From NCBI RefSeq assembly GCF_026262505.1, contig NC_067205.1, positions 7,812,001 to 7,876,000 on the forward strand: 64,000 nucleotides of DNA, given 5' to 3'. Position 1 is the first letter of the stretch; each line of letters starts with the position of its first letter. Shown here piece after piece: positions 40,580 to 48,583 of the stretch. The notes below the pieces were generated by a model. The model saw only the letters and a list, made by a program, of their open reading frames with translations. It did not search any database and was not told where the DNA came from. The position numbers were made by a program, and so were the translations under genes. The DNA is from Trichomonas vaginalis G3. Its lineage: Eukaryota > Parabasalia > Trichomonadida > Trichomonadidae.

Positions 40580-42085
40580 ATGCAGAACGAACAGTTAAAC
40601 GAATTTACTCCAGCAGAGCATATTCATCAGATTCGCTCATATTTCGATATCATAGACAATGCAGTTCAAATTGGTGACACTAATAGAAAATATTCTGACG
40701 CAAAGATTCCATCACAACCTGGAACTGCTAAAGATAACACATGGGTAACATTCAATCTCTCACCTCCTGGTGAAAATATGTTGGACCTTTACAATACATT
40801 CATTACGTATAAAATGGAAGGTCAATTTATTGTAGATAAAGAAATTGGTTCAGGTTCCAATAAAACAAACCCACCAGGATTTTGGATTGGTTTCGATGAC
40901 GCTTTCTATGCAGTTGCTGGATATCAAATCCTTGCAAATGGTCGTATCGTATATTCTCAAGACAACGCAAGAGAAGAAGCATATATAACTTCAAACTCAC
41001 AAACTACCGAACAAATAAAGAAAGTAGATGTTTTCTCAAAGACTCGACATGAAGATGTATGGAGTCATTCGGGAACATGCAGAACAGGACAAATTGTTAG
41101 TGGTCCAATTACAGCAGGAAAATCATTTGATTTTAAGCTTCGTTTAAGAATTCCTGTTAGAAGATTCCTTCCATTAGAAGCTATTCGATTTATTCCAGCT
41201 TTTGCAGGAAACATTCAGCTTAAAGTAAAGTTCAGTAGCGACGCCTTACAATGCACATCTATATCTGTAAATGATATCATTGCTTTCAATCCAACTCTTA
41301 AAGTTGCATTTGCTTCAGATTCAAATCCACCGACAAATAAATTTGTTCCATGGAATGAACCATTCACTATGATAACGAAGGCAGTAGAAGCTAGTGGAAC
41401 AGTTACTATTACAACTGTAACCCAGCAACTATTTCGAACAAAGATGGATTTTAATGAATGTTTCATTCATCCAAAGTCATTCTCTTTAGACCCTAACATT
41501 TATACAGAACTTGTAGAACATTATACAAACGAGGCTTTATGTTTTCCTGTTAAAGTTATGGATTGGATTCCTATGGACGGTTCATTCTCAAAGAATACAG
41601 ATAGTTCAAGTGCAACATTTACAGCAGCTTATACGCCTATTAATGTTAAAAGTATTTGGGCACTATTTAGAAAGAAAGACAACTATTATGTTAATTTTGA
41701 GAACCCTAAGTTTAAATATCTTCAGCTTTCCATGGGAGCTTATGGAAATATGCCTGCAGAACCTGAAAAATCATATGGACCTGTATTTTATGAAATGGTT
41801 GCGAACGCTTGCAATACAAACAATGATATGATAGGATTTAATGAAGATGTTATGAGGTCATTGGTGGATGATGGTAGTGTGGAACATAAATGGGATAGCT
41901 ATGACAACACACATTTCTTATGTGGTTTTCCAACAGAAGTGGACTTTTGCTTCCAGCAAGGTCAAACATCTACTGCTCCAATAACATACAAATTGTCTGT
42001 TAAAGGACCTATTGAACTAGCAACTGAAAACGTACCAAAGCCACTTATTGGATTTATGAGGGATTGTTGCTTTGTAATCAAGTAA
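40580..42085 (+). CDS. Major capsid protein candidate, double-jelly-roll type (501 aa)
   Basis: Length and order fit Polinton major capsid proteins: an early VTFNLSPPGENMLDLYNTFITYKMEG strand region, a central FKLRLRIPVRRFLPLEAIRFIPAFAGNIQLKVKFSS (end of the first jelly roll), and a second beta-rich half ending near YKLSVKGPIELATENVPKPL. Beta-rich throughout, with no signal or membrane segment. It sits in the cluster of small basic and membrane proteins expected around a capsid gene. Looks whole. Confidence 0.78.
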   Translation: MQNEQLNEFTPAEHIHQIRSYFDIIDNAVQIGDTNRKYSDAKIPSQPGTAKDNTWVTFNLSPPGENMLDLYNTFITYKMEGQFIVDKEIGSGSNKTNPPGFWIGFDDAFYAVAGYQILANGRIVYSQDNAREEAYITSNSQTTEQIKKVDVFSKTRHEDVWSHSGTCRTGQIVSGPITAGKSFDFKLRLRIPVRRFLPLEAIRFIPAFAGNIQLKVKFSSDALQCTSISVNDIIAFNPTLKVAFASDSNPPTNKFVPWNEPFTMITKAVEASGTVTITTVTQQLFRTKMDFNECFIHPKSFSLDPNIYTELVEHYTNEALCFPVKVMDWIPMDGSFSKNTDSSSATFTAAYTPINVKSIWALFRKKDNYYVNFENPKFKYLQLSMGAYGNMPAEPEKSYGPVFYEMVANACNTNNDMIGFNEDVMRSLVDDGSVEHKWDSYDNTHFLCGFPTEVDFCFQQGQTSTAPITYKLSVKGPIELATENVPKPLIGFMRDCCFVIK

Positions 42086-42183
42086 GACAGTCAGGCATAC
42101 CAATAATAAGACTTGACGACTATAACTTAGCAACTGACGACAGTGAGGAATAAAGGATGAACGTTTATTTTTAAAGCTTATAA

Positions 42184-42624
42184 ATGAGTTCTTCATCAAG
42201 CTCTCGTGAACCTTCACCATCTATGAAACAAACTTTACCAAATGATTATGGAGCACCTATTGAATATTTCTTACGAGCTGCACAATGGCAAAGAGCAGTC
42301 TCACCAAGGTTAGGTGTTCCACCAGCTCCTGTCAAAAATAGCATTTGGTCAAGTCCTTATATAAAATATGGTCTCCCACTAGGTTTGCTAGCTACAGCAG
42401 GAGCAGTAATGATGTTGAAAAGAAATAAAGCAAATGTTGTAAATAATACTGAAGTAGCTGAAGTTAAACAAACTCCGACACCTTCACAAACAACACCTTC
42501 AATGACTCCTGAACCTATGGAAGTACAAACTCCTGTTCAAAAGTCAATTCCTAAACCGACTCCAACATTTAAACCAGAACCTACTCCTCAAATAAATCGT
42601 AAAACTCCTGCGTTTCCTTACTGA
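42184..42624 (+). CDS. Small membrane protein with Pro-rich tail (146 aa)
   Basis: Ser-rich start, a single hydrophobic segment at ~58-77 (IKYGLPLGLLATAGAVMML) followed by KRNK, then a Thr/Pro/Glu-rich tail. It lies just after the capsid candidate. A virion membrane or capsid-vertex protein is possible; no family recognised. Confidence 0.6.
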   Translation: MSSSSSSREPSPSMKQTLPNDYGAPIEYFLRAAQWQRAVSPRLGVPPAPVKNSIWSSPYIKYGLPLGLLATAGAVMMLKRNKANVVNNTEVAEVKQTPTPSQTTPSMTPEPMEVQTPVQKSIPKPTPTFKPEPTPQINRKTPAFPY

Positions 42625-42672
42625 AAAAATAACGTTATTTTTATTTAATATTAAAATTTTTATTTGATTGAA

Positions 42673-42912
42673 ATGACAAATAAAGTCACTGAAGCAATGA
42701 AACAAAAGTTTTTGGTAGAATACATTAAATCAGGAACTATTCCAGAAGGTTTTTACATTCATACTATGAAGGATGGTAGAGTTCAGTTTAGAAAGATAAA
42801 GCAACCATTAGATAGAGAAGGTATATTAAGGAAGATTAAACTTCATGAGGACAACATTGCTGAACTTAAGAAGAAGTTAGAAGAGTTGGAGAAAGTCAAT
42901 GATGAAAAATGA
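42673..42912 (+). CDS. Small coiled-coil protein (79 aa)
   Basis: ATG 42673 (MTNKVTEAMKQKF). The N-terminal half includes GTIPEGFYIHTMKDGRVQFRKI and the C-terminal half is a short coiled coil (ILRKIKLHEDNIAELKKKLEELEK). Its stop lies at the inner edge of the right TIR of the inner element. No family recognised. Confidence 0.55.
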   Translation: MTNKVTEAMKQKFLVEYIKSGTIPEGFYIHTMKDGRVQFRKIKQPLDREGILRKIKLHEDNIAELKKKLEELEKVNDEK

Positions 42913-42978
42913 AGAAACCAAGGAAGAGAGTTATAAAGCAATGAATTCAACAGGGTGAAAAAAACAGGTGAAAAAAGA

Positions 42979-42992
42979 GGTGAGATCTCACC
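42979..42992. repeat. Palindrome GGTGAGATCTCACC in right inner TIR
   Basis: Mirror image of the copy at 22267-22280 in the left arm. Same arms (AGGTGAAAAAAG before, CACTTCACCTAA after). Confidence 0.8.
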
Positions 42993-43089
42993 ACTTCACC
43001 TAAATTTATTTTTGTGCTATGTTTTCATACGTGTGAGGGTGGTGATATCATTAATTTTTAAGTTTATTTTTTATTTTATTTTTATATAA

Positions 43090-43416
43090 ATGACGAAAAC
43101 TATTGAGATAACAAACTACAACGGTCATGAGTTCAAGAATTTGTTCTTCGTTCCTCGTGAAAATACATTCTATCAGATACGAGGGAGAAAGGGTAAAGTT
43201 AGTTTGAGCGTTTATGACAACAAACATAATGGGAGATATATAAAAGCAATAGATACAAACGGTAAGCGTGTTTCATTAGCTTTGTCAAAACTTACTAACA
43301 TTTATTTTGACAGTGACTTTGACTCTGACGATTGGAGTGACAGCAGCGATACTGAAGAATATGAACTATTGTGTGAAGCACAGCAATGGGAAGCGCTGCA
43401 ATACTTTTGTAAATGA
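43090..43416 (+). CDS. TIR-encoded small protein, right copy (108 aa)
   Basis: Identical to the product of 21843-22169. Basic beta-rich N-terminal part, strongly acidic C-terminus. Transcribed outward from the element from a T-rich leader. Function unknown. Confidence 0.7.
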   Translation: MTKTIEITNYNGHEFKNLFFVPRENTFYQIRGRKGKVSLSVYDNKHNGRYIKAIDTNGKRVSLALSKLTNIYFDSDFDSDDWSDSSDTEEYELLCEAQQWEALQYFCK

Positions 43417-43454
43417 GAACATTAGTGGGAACGTTAGTGAGAACGTTTATTTTT

Positions 43455-43530
43455 CATTAGTGAAGTCGTTAGCGAAAATGTTAGTGAAGTCGTTAGTGAA
43501 GTCATTAGTGAAGTCATTAGTGAAGTCATT
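43455..43530. repeat. 12-bp tandem repeat in right inner TIR
   Basis: TAGTGAAGTCAT-type units, one more than in the left arm (21741-21805). Since the unit is a multiple of three it does not change reading phase. Confidence 0.8.
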
Positions 43531-43623
43531 TATGTGTCAGATGGTTTTGTAAATATTTAAGGTTATGTTGGGTAAGGTGGAACGCAGTGTCGCCGTACCC
43601 AAGTTAACCATACTAACTATTTT

Positions 43624-43856
43624 TGCTTAACTTCAAGTGATTCTTTTATTTCTGATTGGATTGAGTTTTTATTTTCAACCTGTTCATTAGTTGCTAAATC
43701 TAATATGAGTCAATAACACCAAAAGCTGCCCCAATAAGAGAAGTTTTAAATAAAGGAGAAAAAGTTTATCAAAGACTACAACCGATACTAAGATAAAAAT
43801 AATTTTAAGCCGCTAAGTGGCGAGATGATCCATAGGATCTCATATTTATTTTTCCA
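43624..43856. other. Outer-element remnant with mini-repeat
   Basis: Outer Maverick sequence right of the inner element. It holds short coding relics (for example a plus-strand tail with VYQRLQPILR) but no whole gene, and the mini-repeat at 43810-43841. Confidence 0.45.
43810..43841. repeat. Paired-hairpin mini-repeat in the outer element
   Basis: CCGCTAAGTGG followed by GAGATGATCCATAGGATCTC: again two small hairpins in a row. It is outside the inner Maverick, so the design occurs in both Maverick lineages. Confidence 0.5.
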
Positions 43857-44093
43857 CTATCTACCTCCTATTTTATTAAGTATTCCTTCAGCTATTCCAC
43901 CAACTACGTTACCTGCTTGTGCTCCCATCGCCGGATTACCTGCTTTAGTACCTAATACTCCACCTATGATAGTTCCTGCCGTTTTCGCTACTGGTGCCAA
44001 AAAGTTTGCAACGGGTTTAATAATCTTTTTATAAACCCAACCCCCAGCTTTCTTAATTCCATCCCATAATTTTTTAAAGAATCCTGCCGCCAT
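43857..44093 (-). CDS. Small Gly/Ala-rich amphipathic virion-type protein (78 aa)
   Basis: MAAGFFKKLWDGIKKAGGWVYKKIIKPVANFLAPVAKTAGTIIGGVLGTKAG... is an amphipathic, Gly-rich sequence of the kind seen in membrane-lytic or capsid-internal proteins (pVI-like) of Polinton/adenovirus relatives. The match is by make-up only. It belongs to the outer element and looks whole. Confidence 0.6.
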   Translation of the reverse strand: MAAGFFKKLWDGIKKAGGWVYKKIIKPVANFLAPVAKTAGTIIGGVLGTKAGNPAMGAQAGNVVGGIAEGILNKIGGR

Positions 44094-44159
44094 TTCTGAT
44101 TTAATATTAATTAAAAAATATATTTCATCACTTATATTCTAATTTTTATTTAATGATAA

Positions 44160-44526
44160 ATGAAACCGATTTTAAAAATAAATGAAACAGAGGAGGAAGA
44201 AATAAATGAAAGTAAAAATGTTCAACAAAAAATAAACGTTGTTAAACCAATTACTGAAATAAAATTTTTTCATCTGTTGAAGAATTTAATGACTATTATG
44301 CTAATAATAAAAAATTATTTGAAGAATTGACAACGTGTAAATTGAAAAAATGTTTAAAGTTGATGGATTCAAAATTTCAAAAATAAAAGGAGTGGTTAGT
44401 TTGAAATCTATTCCTCAATCAAGAATCACCTCATTAATGAAAATAGATGATTTAACAAAAAGAATAGAAGAGATTGAAGAAAGAATGAATCAAATAATTG
44501 ATTTCATAAATTCAAATAATCATTAG
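44160..44526 (+). pseudogene. Outer-element small gene remnant, broken
   Basis: Plus-strand relics with a Lys/Glu-rich start (KINETEEEEINESKN) and a coiled-coil end (IDDLTKRIEEIEERMNQIIDFINSNNH). No known domain. Broken in about two places. Confidence 0.45.
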
Positions 44527-44530
44527 TTTC

Positions 44531-45004
44531 TTAAAGTTCTATGTTGAACTCATCAAATTCTTCTTCATCATTACCATTACCTTTAGCGAGTTTATTTACT
44601 CTTTCAACTTTATCTTTTGATAGTCTTTCGTTTAATTTTTTCTGAAGTTTTTCGTTACCAAGTTCTAAAATTTTACATGGATGATATTTAAACCCGTTAA
44701 ATTCTTTTTCCTCAGTTTTAATCATTAATCTACAAAGAACTTTAGTGAGGTGGTTTTGTTGTTTAAACCATTTATCCTTAATATTTGTTATAAATTCAAT
44801 ATTCGGAATTAATTCCCAAATTTTTGAATTTTCGATTAATTTACCATCAAATGCAAAAGCAATATGTTTAATATTAAACTTACCTTTATAAAATAAACTT
44901 TGTATGCAATCATCAAAATAAACGTCTACTTGTTTAACCTGGGTGAGAATTGGTGAAAGTTTATCCATTAATTGATTCACAGTCACGAATTTAGAGCTGT
45001 TCAT
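44531..45004 (-). CDS. Unknown outer-element protein (157 aa)
   Basis: ATG 45004 lies at the inner edge of the right TIR, mirroring the gene that starts at 19736 at the left TIR. Mixed alpha/beta sequence (QVDVYFDDCIQSLFYKGKFNIKHIAFAFDGKLIENSKIWELIPNIEFI) with a charged tail. No recognised family. Looks whole. Confidence 0.6.
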   Translation of the reverse strand: MNSSKFVTVNQLMDKLSPILTQVKQVDVYFDDCIQSLFYKGKFNIKHIAFAFDGKLIENSKIWELIPNIEFITNIKDKWFKQQNHLTKVLCRLMIKTEEKEFNGFKYHPCKILELGNEKLQKKLNERLSKDKVERVNKLAKGNGNDEEEFDEFNIEL

Positions 45005-45118
45005 TTCATACAAAATAAAAAAATAAAATAATAAACATAACTAAGTTTTAATTTTTCGTAAGAAGTTTATTTTTTAAAATTTTTTTTTATTTTTTATTTC
45101 ATTATGGTAGTGAATCTT

Positions 45119-45490
45119 TTATTCATGAAAATAATTATTTCTAATTTCTTTTACTCTCTCGTATATACTAGATTTAAAGAATTCAGAACATTTCCCATAA
45201 TCTCCTAAATGTTTTCTTATCCCTAACGTGTGCCAGTTATTATATGAAACTGAATAAACTTTATCTTTATCTTTACACCTTTCATCACTTCCAATATATT
45301 TATATCTCAGTTTTGATTTAGCATTTTCATATTCATTAGCGTTTAATAATTCACAGTCTTCCTTTTTAAATTGATGTTTAAGATATTCAGGATTTAATAC
45401 TCTACGTTTATATGCTCCTAACTTAGTTCTAAAGGTTTTTCTACAAAATTTAGGAATTCCATCCTCTTTAATGTCATCAATGATTTCCAT
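45119..45490 (-). CDS. TIR-encoded small basic protein, right copy (123 aa)
   Basis: Identical to the product of 19250-19621. The related upstream unit is also present (about 45545-45706). Identity of both arms suggests recent insertion or arm-to-arm conversion. Function unknown. Confidence 0.65.
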   Translation of the reverse strand: MEIIDDIKEDGIPKFCRKTFRTKLGAYKRRVLNPEYLKHQFKKEDCELLNANEYENAKSKLRYKYIGSDERCKDKDKVYSVSYNNWHTLGIRKHLGDYGKCSEFFKSSIYERVKEIRNNYFHE

Positions 45491-45755
45491 TTCATTATTT
45501 TCAATTTCTTCTTCTCGTTTATGAGGTCTTTGATTATGACTCCATTAATTCCATGAAATTAAATATTCTTTATCATTATATTTATACCTCATTAGCTTAT
45601 TTTGGCTTTCATATTCATTTAATAATTCACAATCTTCATTTTTAAATTGAAGTTTAACCCATTCAGGATTTAAACAATGTTTAATTAATCGCGGAATATC
45701 TGACATCATCTATATATAGCTTCTTTTATAAAAGATAAAAAAAATAAATTACTCT

Positions 45756-45954
45756 TGATTGCAGAAGATTGTCTCATTCTGGGAGACATTGTCACTGCAT
45801 GTCCCCCAGAATGATATCAAGTTCCCCATTCATAACTTGAATGCGGAACTTTGACCGACAAGAGTGTATTGTGCACTCCTGTCGGTTACAGTGTCTCATT
45901 CCGGGAGACATTGCCTCTGAATGTCTCCCAGAATGAGACAATCTTCTGCAATCA
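45756..45954. repeat. 199-bp multi-hairpin unit with 35-bp inverted ends
   Basis: The first 35 bases (from TGATTGCAGAAG) are an exact inverted copy of the last 35. Inside are two further self-complementary stretches (45774-45816 and 45891-45936, built on CATTC-GGGAGACAT) and a central hairpin ACCGACAAGAGTG/CACTCCTGTCGGT (45851-45886). The layout resembles a foldback MITE. Confidence 0.8.
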
Positions 45955-46468
45955 GAAGAAGATTGTTGAACAATCCGCCATTCCAGGAGGCATGAGCTTG
46001 TTATCTCTCCTGAAATGGCACATATTTGATAATTCATGGAGCAGAACTTTGCACGCAATCAGACAAAAGATTGCGACAGAGTAACTGGGAAGACAGCAAC
46101 TTGAAGCGAAGTTTTGTTTTCGAGTCTTTGGTTAAGAAATCTTAACAAAAAAACAAAGAAAAAAATCAGATAAAGTTGTCAATAACTTCATCAGTTAATG
46201 CTCACCTATGGGAGGTGTTTTGCGGGAGCTGGGGGTATCTTGGTGAGTACTCAGGAGGCCAAGAAGGGCACCCCAACCGACATTATCCTGATGAATTCAG
46301 TTGTCAACCATTCTGAAAACCGCCGAAACCGTCGTGTGTAGAGAAATTGTTTAAATTTATTTTTTTCAGATTTAAATAAAAATAAGAAATGTTTACTATT
46401 ATGGATTTTGAAATTTTTTTAAATTAAGAGTAGGAGATGAGACAAATTTAAATTTTTAAGAAATATTT

Positions 46469-46694
46469 GGAAGGGCGTAAGATACGCCAACTTAAATATA
46501 TTATTAAATATGAGAAAATCGCTCAACAAAAAAACAATTCTTTCAAAAAGTTTGACATTGATCTTTCTAATACATATTTTTGGAAGGGCGTAAGATACGC
46601 CAACTTAAATATGTTATTAAATATGAGAAAATCGCTCAACAAAAAAACAATTCTTTCAAAAAGTTTGACATTGATCTTTCTAATACATATCCTA
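46469..46694. repeat. 113-bp tandem duplication
   Basis: Two adjoining 113-bp units (46469-46581 and 46582-46694) with one difference seen. Each begins with GGAAGGGCGTAAGATACGCC, which contains the small hairpin GGCGT-AAGAT-ACGCC. A short open frame across both copies is a by-product of the repeat, not a gene. Confidence 0.88.
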
Positions 46695-47750
46695 TGGAAG
46701 GAGTTTACATTCTCAAAATAAAAACCAGTTCAAAATCTTATTACTCCTTGAATTAAAATCATTTAATTTCAAATCCATTCCAAATCCTTAAATCTGTATT
46801 AAAATCATTTTGCCAACAACCAACACAATACAAATTACATTTCCATATATCTTCTTGTCCATTTTAATTTTTTATCTCATTTTATTTAATTTTATTTAAA
46901 GCATATAGACATCGAGATCCTTTACACATAGTTATATAAAAGTCAAATACATAATAAATTCTTAATTCTAGAGATATCTCAAAATCTCAATTTTTTAATT
47001 TAAAATACCTTTCATTTTTCACAGTACTCTCACAACAAACAAGCCATTTACTAATTAACACATATAAGAAAAATATCAAATTACAAAACAACTTTCAATA
47101 TCATTCGCATCGAATTCTATTTTTTCATAATTATCAACTACATGTTATTATATAATATATGTCGGCGCATATTCCACTCTATACAAGTGTCAGACACACT
47201 CACACAAAGCTGTGAGATTCATACCTCTATCAGTAGGACTTCTCAAATCAAGAACACATATGTTTCACTATCGCACATCTGTGTAGGATCTAATTAACCC
47301 TTTGGACTGGTACTTCAAAATTTGATAATTTGATAATTTCATGTGATATCATCATTTGCCTTTAAAACAACTGTGTGTTAAACTAGACACGTTTCTCTAT
47401 CATAATGCAAAATATCAAAGTTTGGGAGATTCCCAAAGTGTCTGAAACTGATCATAAGGGTGAAAAACCGTTTTCCAGAAGTTGGGAACGTAGGGTATTT
47501 TAAAATTAATGTTAATTTTTTAATGATTTATAAATAAATATATTTTAATGCATCGTCTATATATAGATGTAACAAAAAAAGTCACTAAACCCGTCATATC
47601 CTCCTACTAATTAACCAACATGAAATTCATTTTTAAATTTTAAATCCATAAATAAATCAAATAAGACTTTCTATCTATACTATTATTAATGTGATGGAGG
47701 AGATAAGGAAAAAAGTGCCGCCGTTTGGTTTTTTCACTTTTTTTTTCAAG

Positions 47751-48296
47751 ATGGGACTTCTCTTCTCTGAAACATTTAAGAAATGGTTCGGCAACCGTGA
47801 AACCCGTGTTCTCATGCTCGGTCTCGATGCTGCCGGCAAGACAACAGTTCTTTACAAGCTTAAGCTTGGCGAACACGTCACAACAATCCCAACAATCGGT
47901 TTCAATGTCGAAACAATCGAATACAAGGGATTCAACATGAACGTTTGGGATGTTGGTGGCCAGGATCGTATCCGTGCTCTCTGGCGCCACTATTTCCACA
48001 ATACACAAGGTCTCATCTTCGTCGTCGACTCTAACGATGTTGGCCGTATTGATGAGGCTCGCGACGAACTCCACAAGCTTCTCGAAGAAGATGAACTTCG
48101 TGACGCTATCCTTCTCGTATATGCTAACAAGCAGGATCTTCCAAACGCTGTTAAGCCACAAGAACTCGGAAACAGACTCCGCCTTAATACTATTACAAAC
48201 CGCCCATGGCAGGTTCAGGGCTGCTGCGCCACAACAGGTGATGGCCTCTATGAAGGTCTCGACTGGCTCGGCGATCAGATTAACCAGCACTTCTAA
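47751..48296 (+). CDS. ADP-ribosylation factor (ARF) GTPase (181 aa)
   Basis: ATG 47751 gives [11 protein letters not shown], with Gly2 for N-myristoylation, and the usual 181-residue length. Motifs: GLDAAGKTT (P-loop), PTIGFNVE (switch 1), WDVGGQD (switch 2), NKQD and CCATTGDG (guanine binding). It is a membrane-traffic GTPase acting at Golgi and related membranes. The frame is open upstream to 47691, but an initiator-like TCACTTTT lies about 20 bases before 47751. G+C is clearly higher than in the neighbours, as usual for highly expressed trichomonad genes. The outer Maverick ends only 137 bases upstream. Confidence 0.97.
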   Translation: MGLLFSETFKKWFGNRETRVLMLGLDAAGKTTVLYKLKLGEHVTTIPTIGFNVETIEYKGFNMNVWDVGGQDRIRALWRHYFHNTQGLIFVVDSNDVGRIDEARDELHKLLEEDELRDAILLVYANKQDLPNAVKPQELGNRLRLNTITNRPWQVQGCCATTGDGLYEGLDWLGDQINQHF

Positions 48297-48583
48297 ATAG
48301 CATATCATAGGTAATTTACCTTACATATTTTTAAAACAAGTAATTCCAAATTTTTTCCTGATATAATAATTTCATTTTGAAAATTGGAACAAAATTAGTG
48401 AGTAAATGCCTTTGAGAATACATTTTCATAATATTTTGTGATCTCTCTCTTTATCAATAATCAAAAATGAATTTGATCAAAAATATTTTGAAATATTCTA
48501 GAAATAGTTCATTTTCTTTCATTCTTCAAAATATATTAGCATCATACCATTCAAATTCATAAGATATTAATTCATTTTTATAA

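Larger units (their letters stand above)
21653..43618. mobile_element. Inner Maverick/Polinton, nearly full gene set, partly broken
   Basis: A 22-kb Maverick nested in the outer one. Its ends read AGTTAGTATGG / CCATACTAACT, it has ~0.7-kb inverted repeats, and it is flanked by the 5-bp direct repeat ATTTT (21648-21652 and 43619-43623). It carries integrase, packaging ATPase, DNA polymerase B, a major capsid candidate, related virion-like proteins, a phage-tail-fibre-like module, KilA-N-type proteins and several unknown small genes. A maturation protease was not recognised. About ten breaks are spread over several genes; integrase and the capsid candidate look whole. Its arms are near identical, so it is young. 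Confidence 0.92.
42912..43618 (-). repeat. Right inverted repeat of inner Maverick (707 bp)
   Basis: Reverse complement of 21653-22347 apart from one extra 12-bp unit. Contains the palindrome GGTGAGATCTCACC (42979-42992), a T-rich promoter-like stretch and the 108-aa gene. The target duplication ATTTT follows at 43619-43623. Confidence 0.92.
45752..47495. mobile_element. TA-flanked 1.74-kb insertion inside the right outer TIR
   Basis: Comparison with the uninterrupted left arm shows that exactly 1,744 bp were inserted, with the dinucleotide TA on both sides, the target mark of Tc1/mariner-type elements. The right end (CCCTACGTTCCCAAC on the minus strand) looks like such a terminus, but the left end does not match it; it begins instead with a hairpin cluster. 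No transposase is encoded. It may be a composite of a mariner-type derivative and a hairpin element. It contains a 113-bp tandem duplication and no convincing gene. Confidence 0.75.
18878..47608. mobile_element. Outer Maverick/Polinton, nested and incomplete
   Basis: A 28.7-kb Maverick defined by 862-bp terminal inverted repeats. Its ends read AGTAG..., matching the usual Polinton AG terminus, and it is flanked on both sides by the 6-bp direct repeat AATTAA (18872-18877 and 47609-47614). It lies between a PhzF gene and an ARF gene. Its own content is limited to about 2.8 kb on the left and 4 kb on the right; the middle is occupied by a second Maverick at 21653-43618. Its right TIR also holds a 1.74-kb insertion. 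Most of its core gene set is missing, so it is a dead remnant. The near-identical arms and exact target duplication point to a young insertion. Confidence 0.93.
45001..47608 (-). repeat. Right terminal inverted repeat of outer Maverick, split by an insertion
   Basis: The repeat comprises 45001-45751 and 47496-47608. Together, less the duplicated TA, they make exactly 862 bp, the length of the left arm. The target duplication AATTAA follows at 47609-47614. Confidence 0.9.

Noticed and set aside
21653-43618. Adenovirus-type maturation protease in the inner Maverick
   Set aside because: I looked for a cysteine-protease-like gene among the unknown frames and could not support any; it may be absent or too diverged.
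46467-46721. 84-aa frame in the insertion within the outer TIR
   Set aside because: It is the translation of a 113-bp tandem duplication; the protein simply repeats itself, with no leader or family match.
18878-47608. Reading the central region as a single element with inner and outer repeats
   Set aside because: The inner repeats have their own terminal sequence and their own 5-bp target duplication, and the polymerase B fragment outside differs from the one inside, so nesting explains the data better.
47691-47750. Upstream extension of ARF to give 201 aa
   Set aside because: ARF proteins begin MGxx for myristoylation; the initiator-like site lies between 47691 and 47751, so the later ATG is correct.
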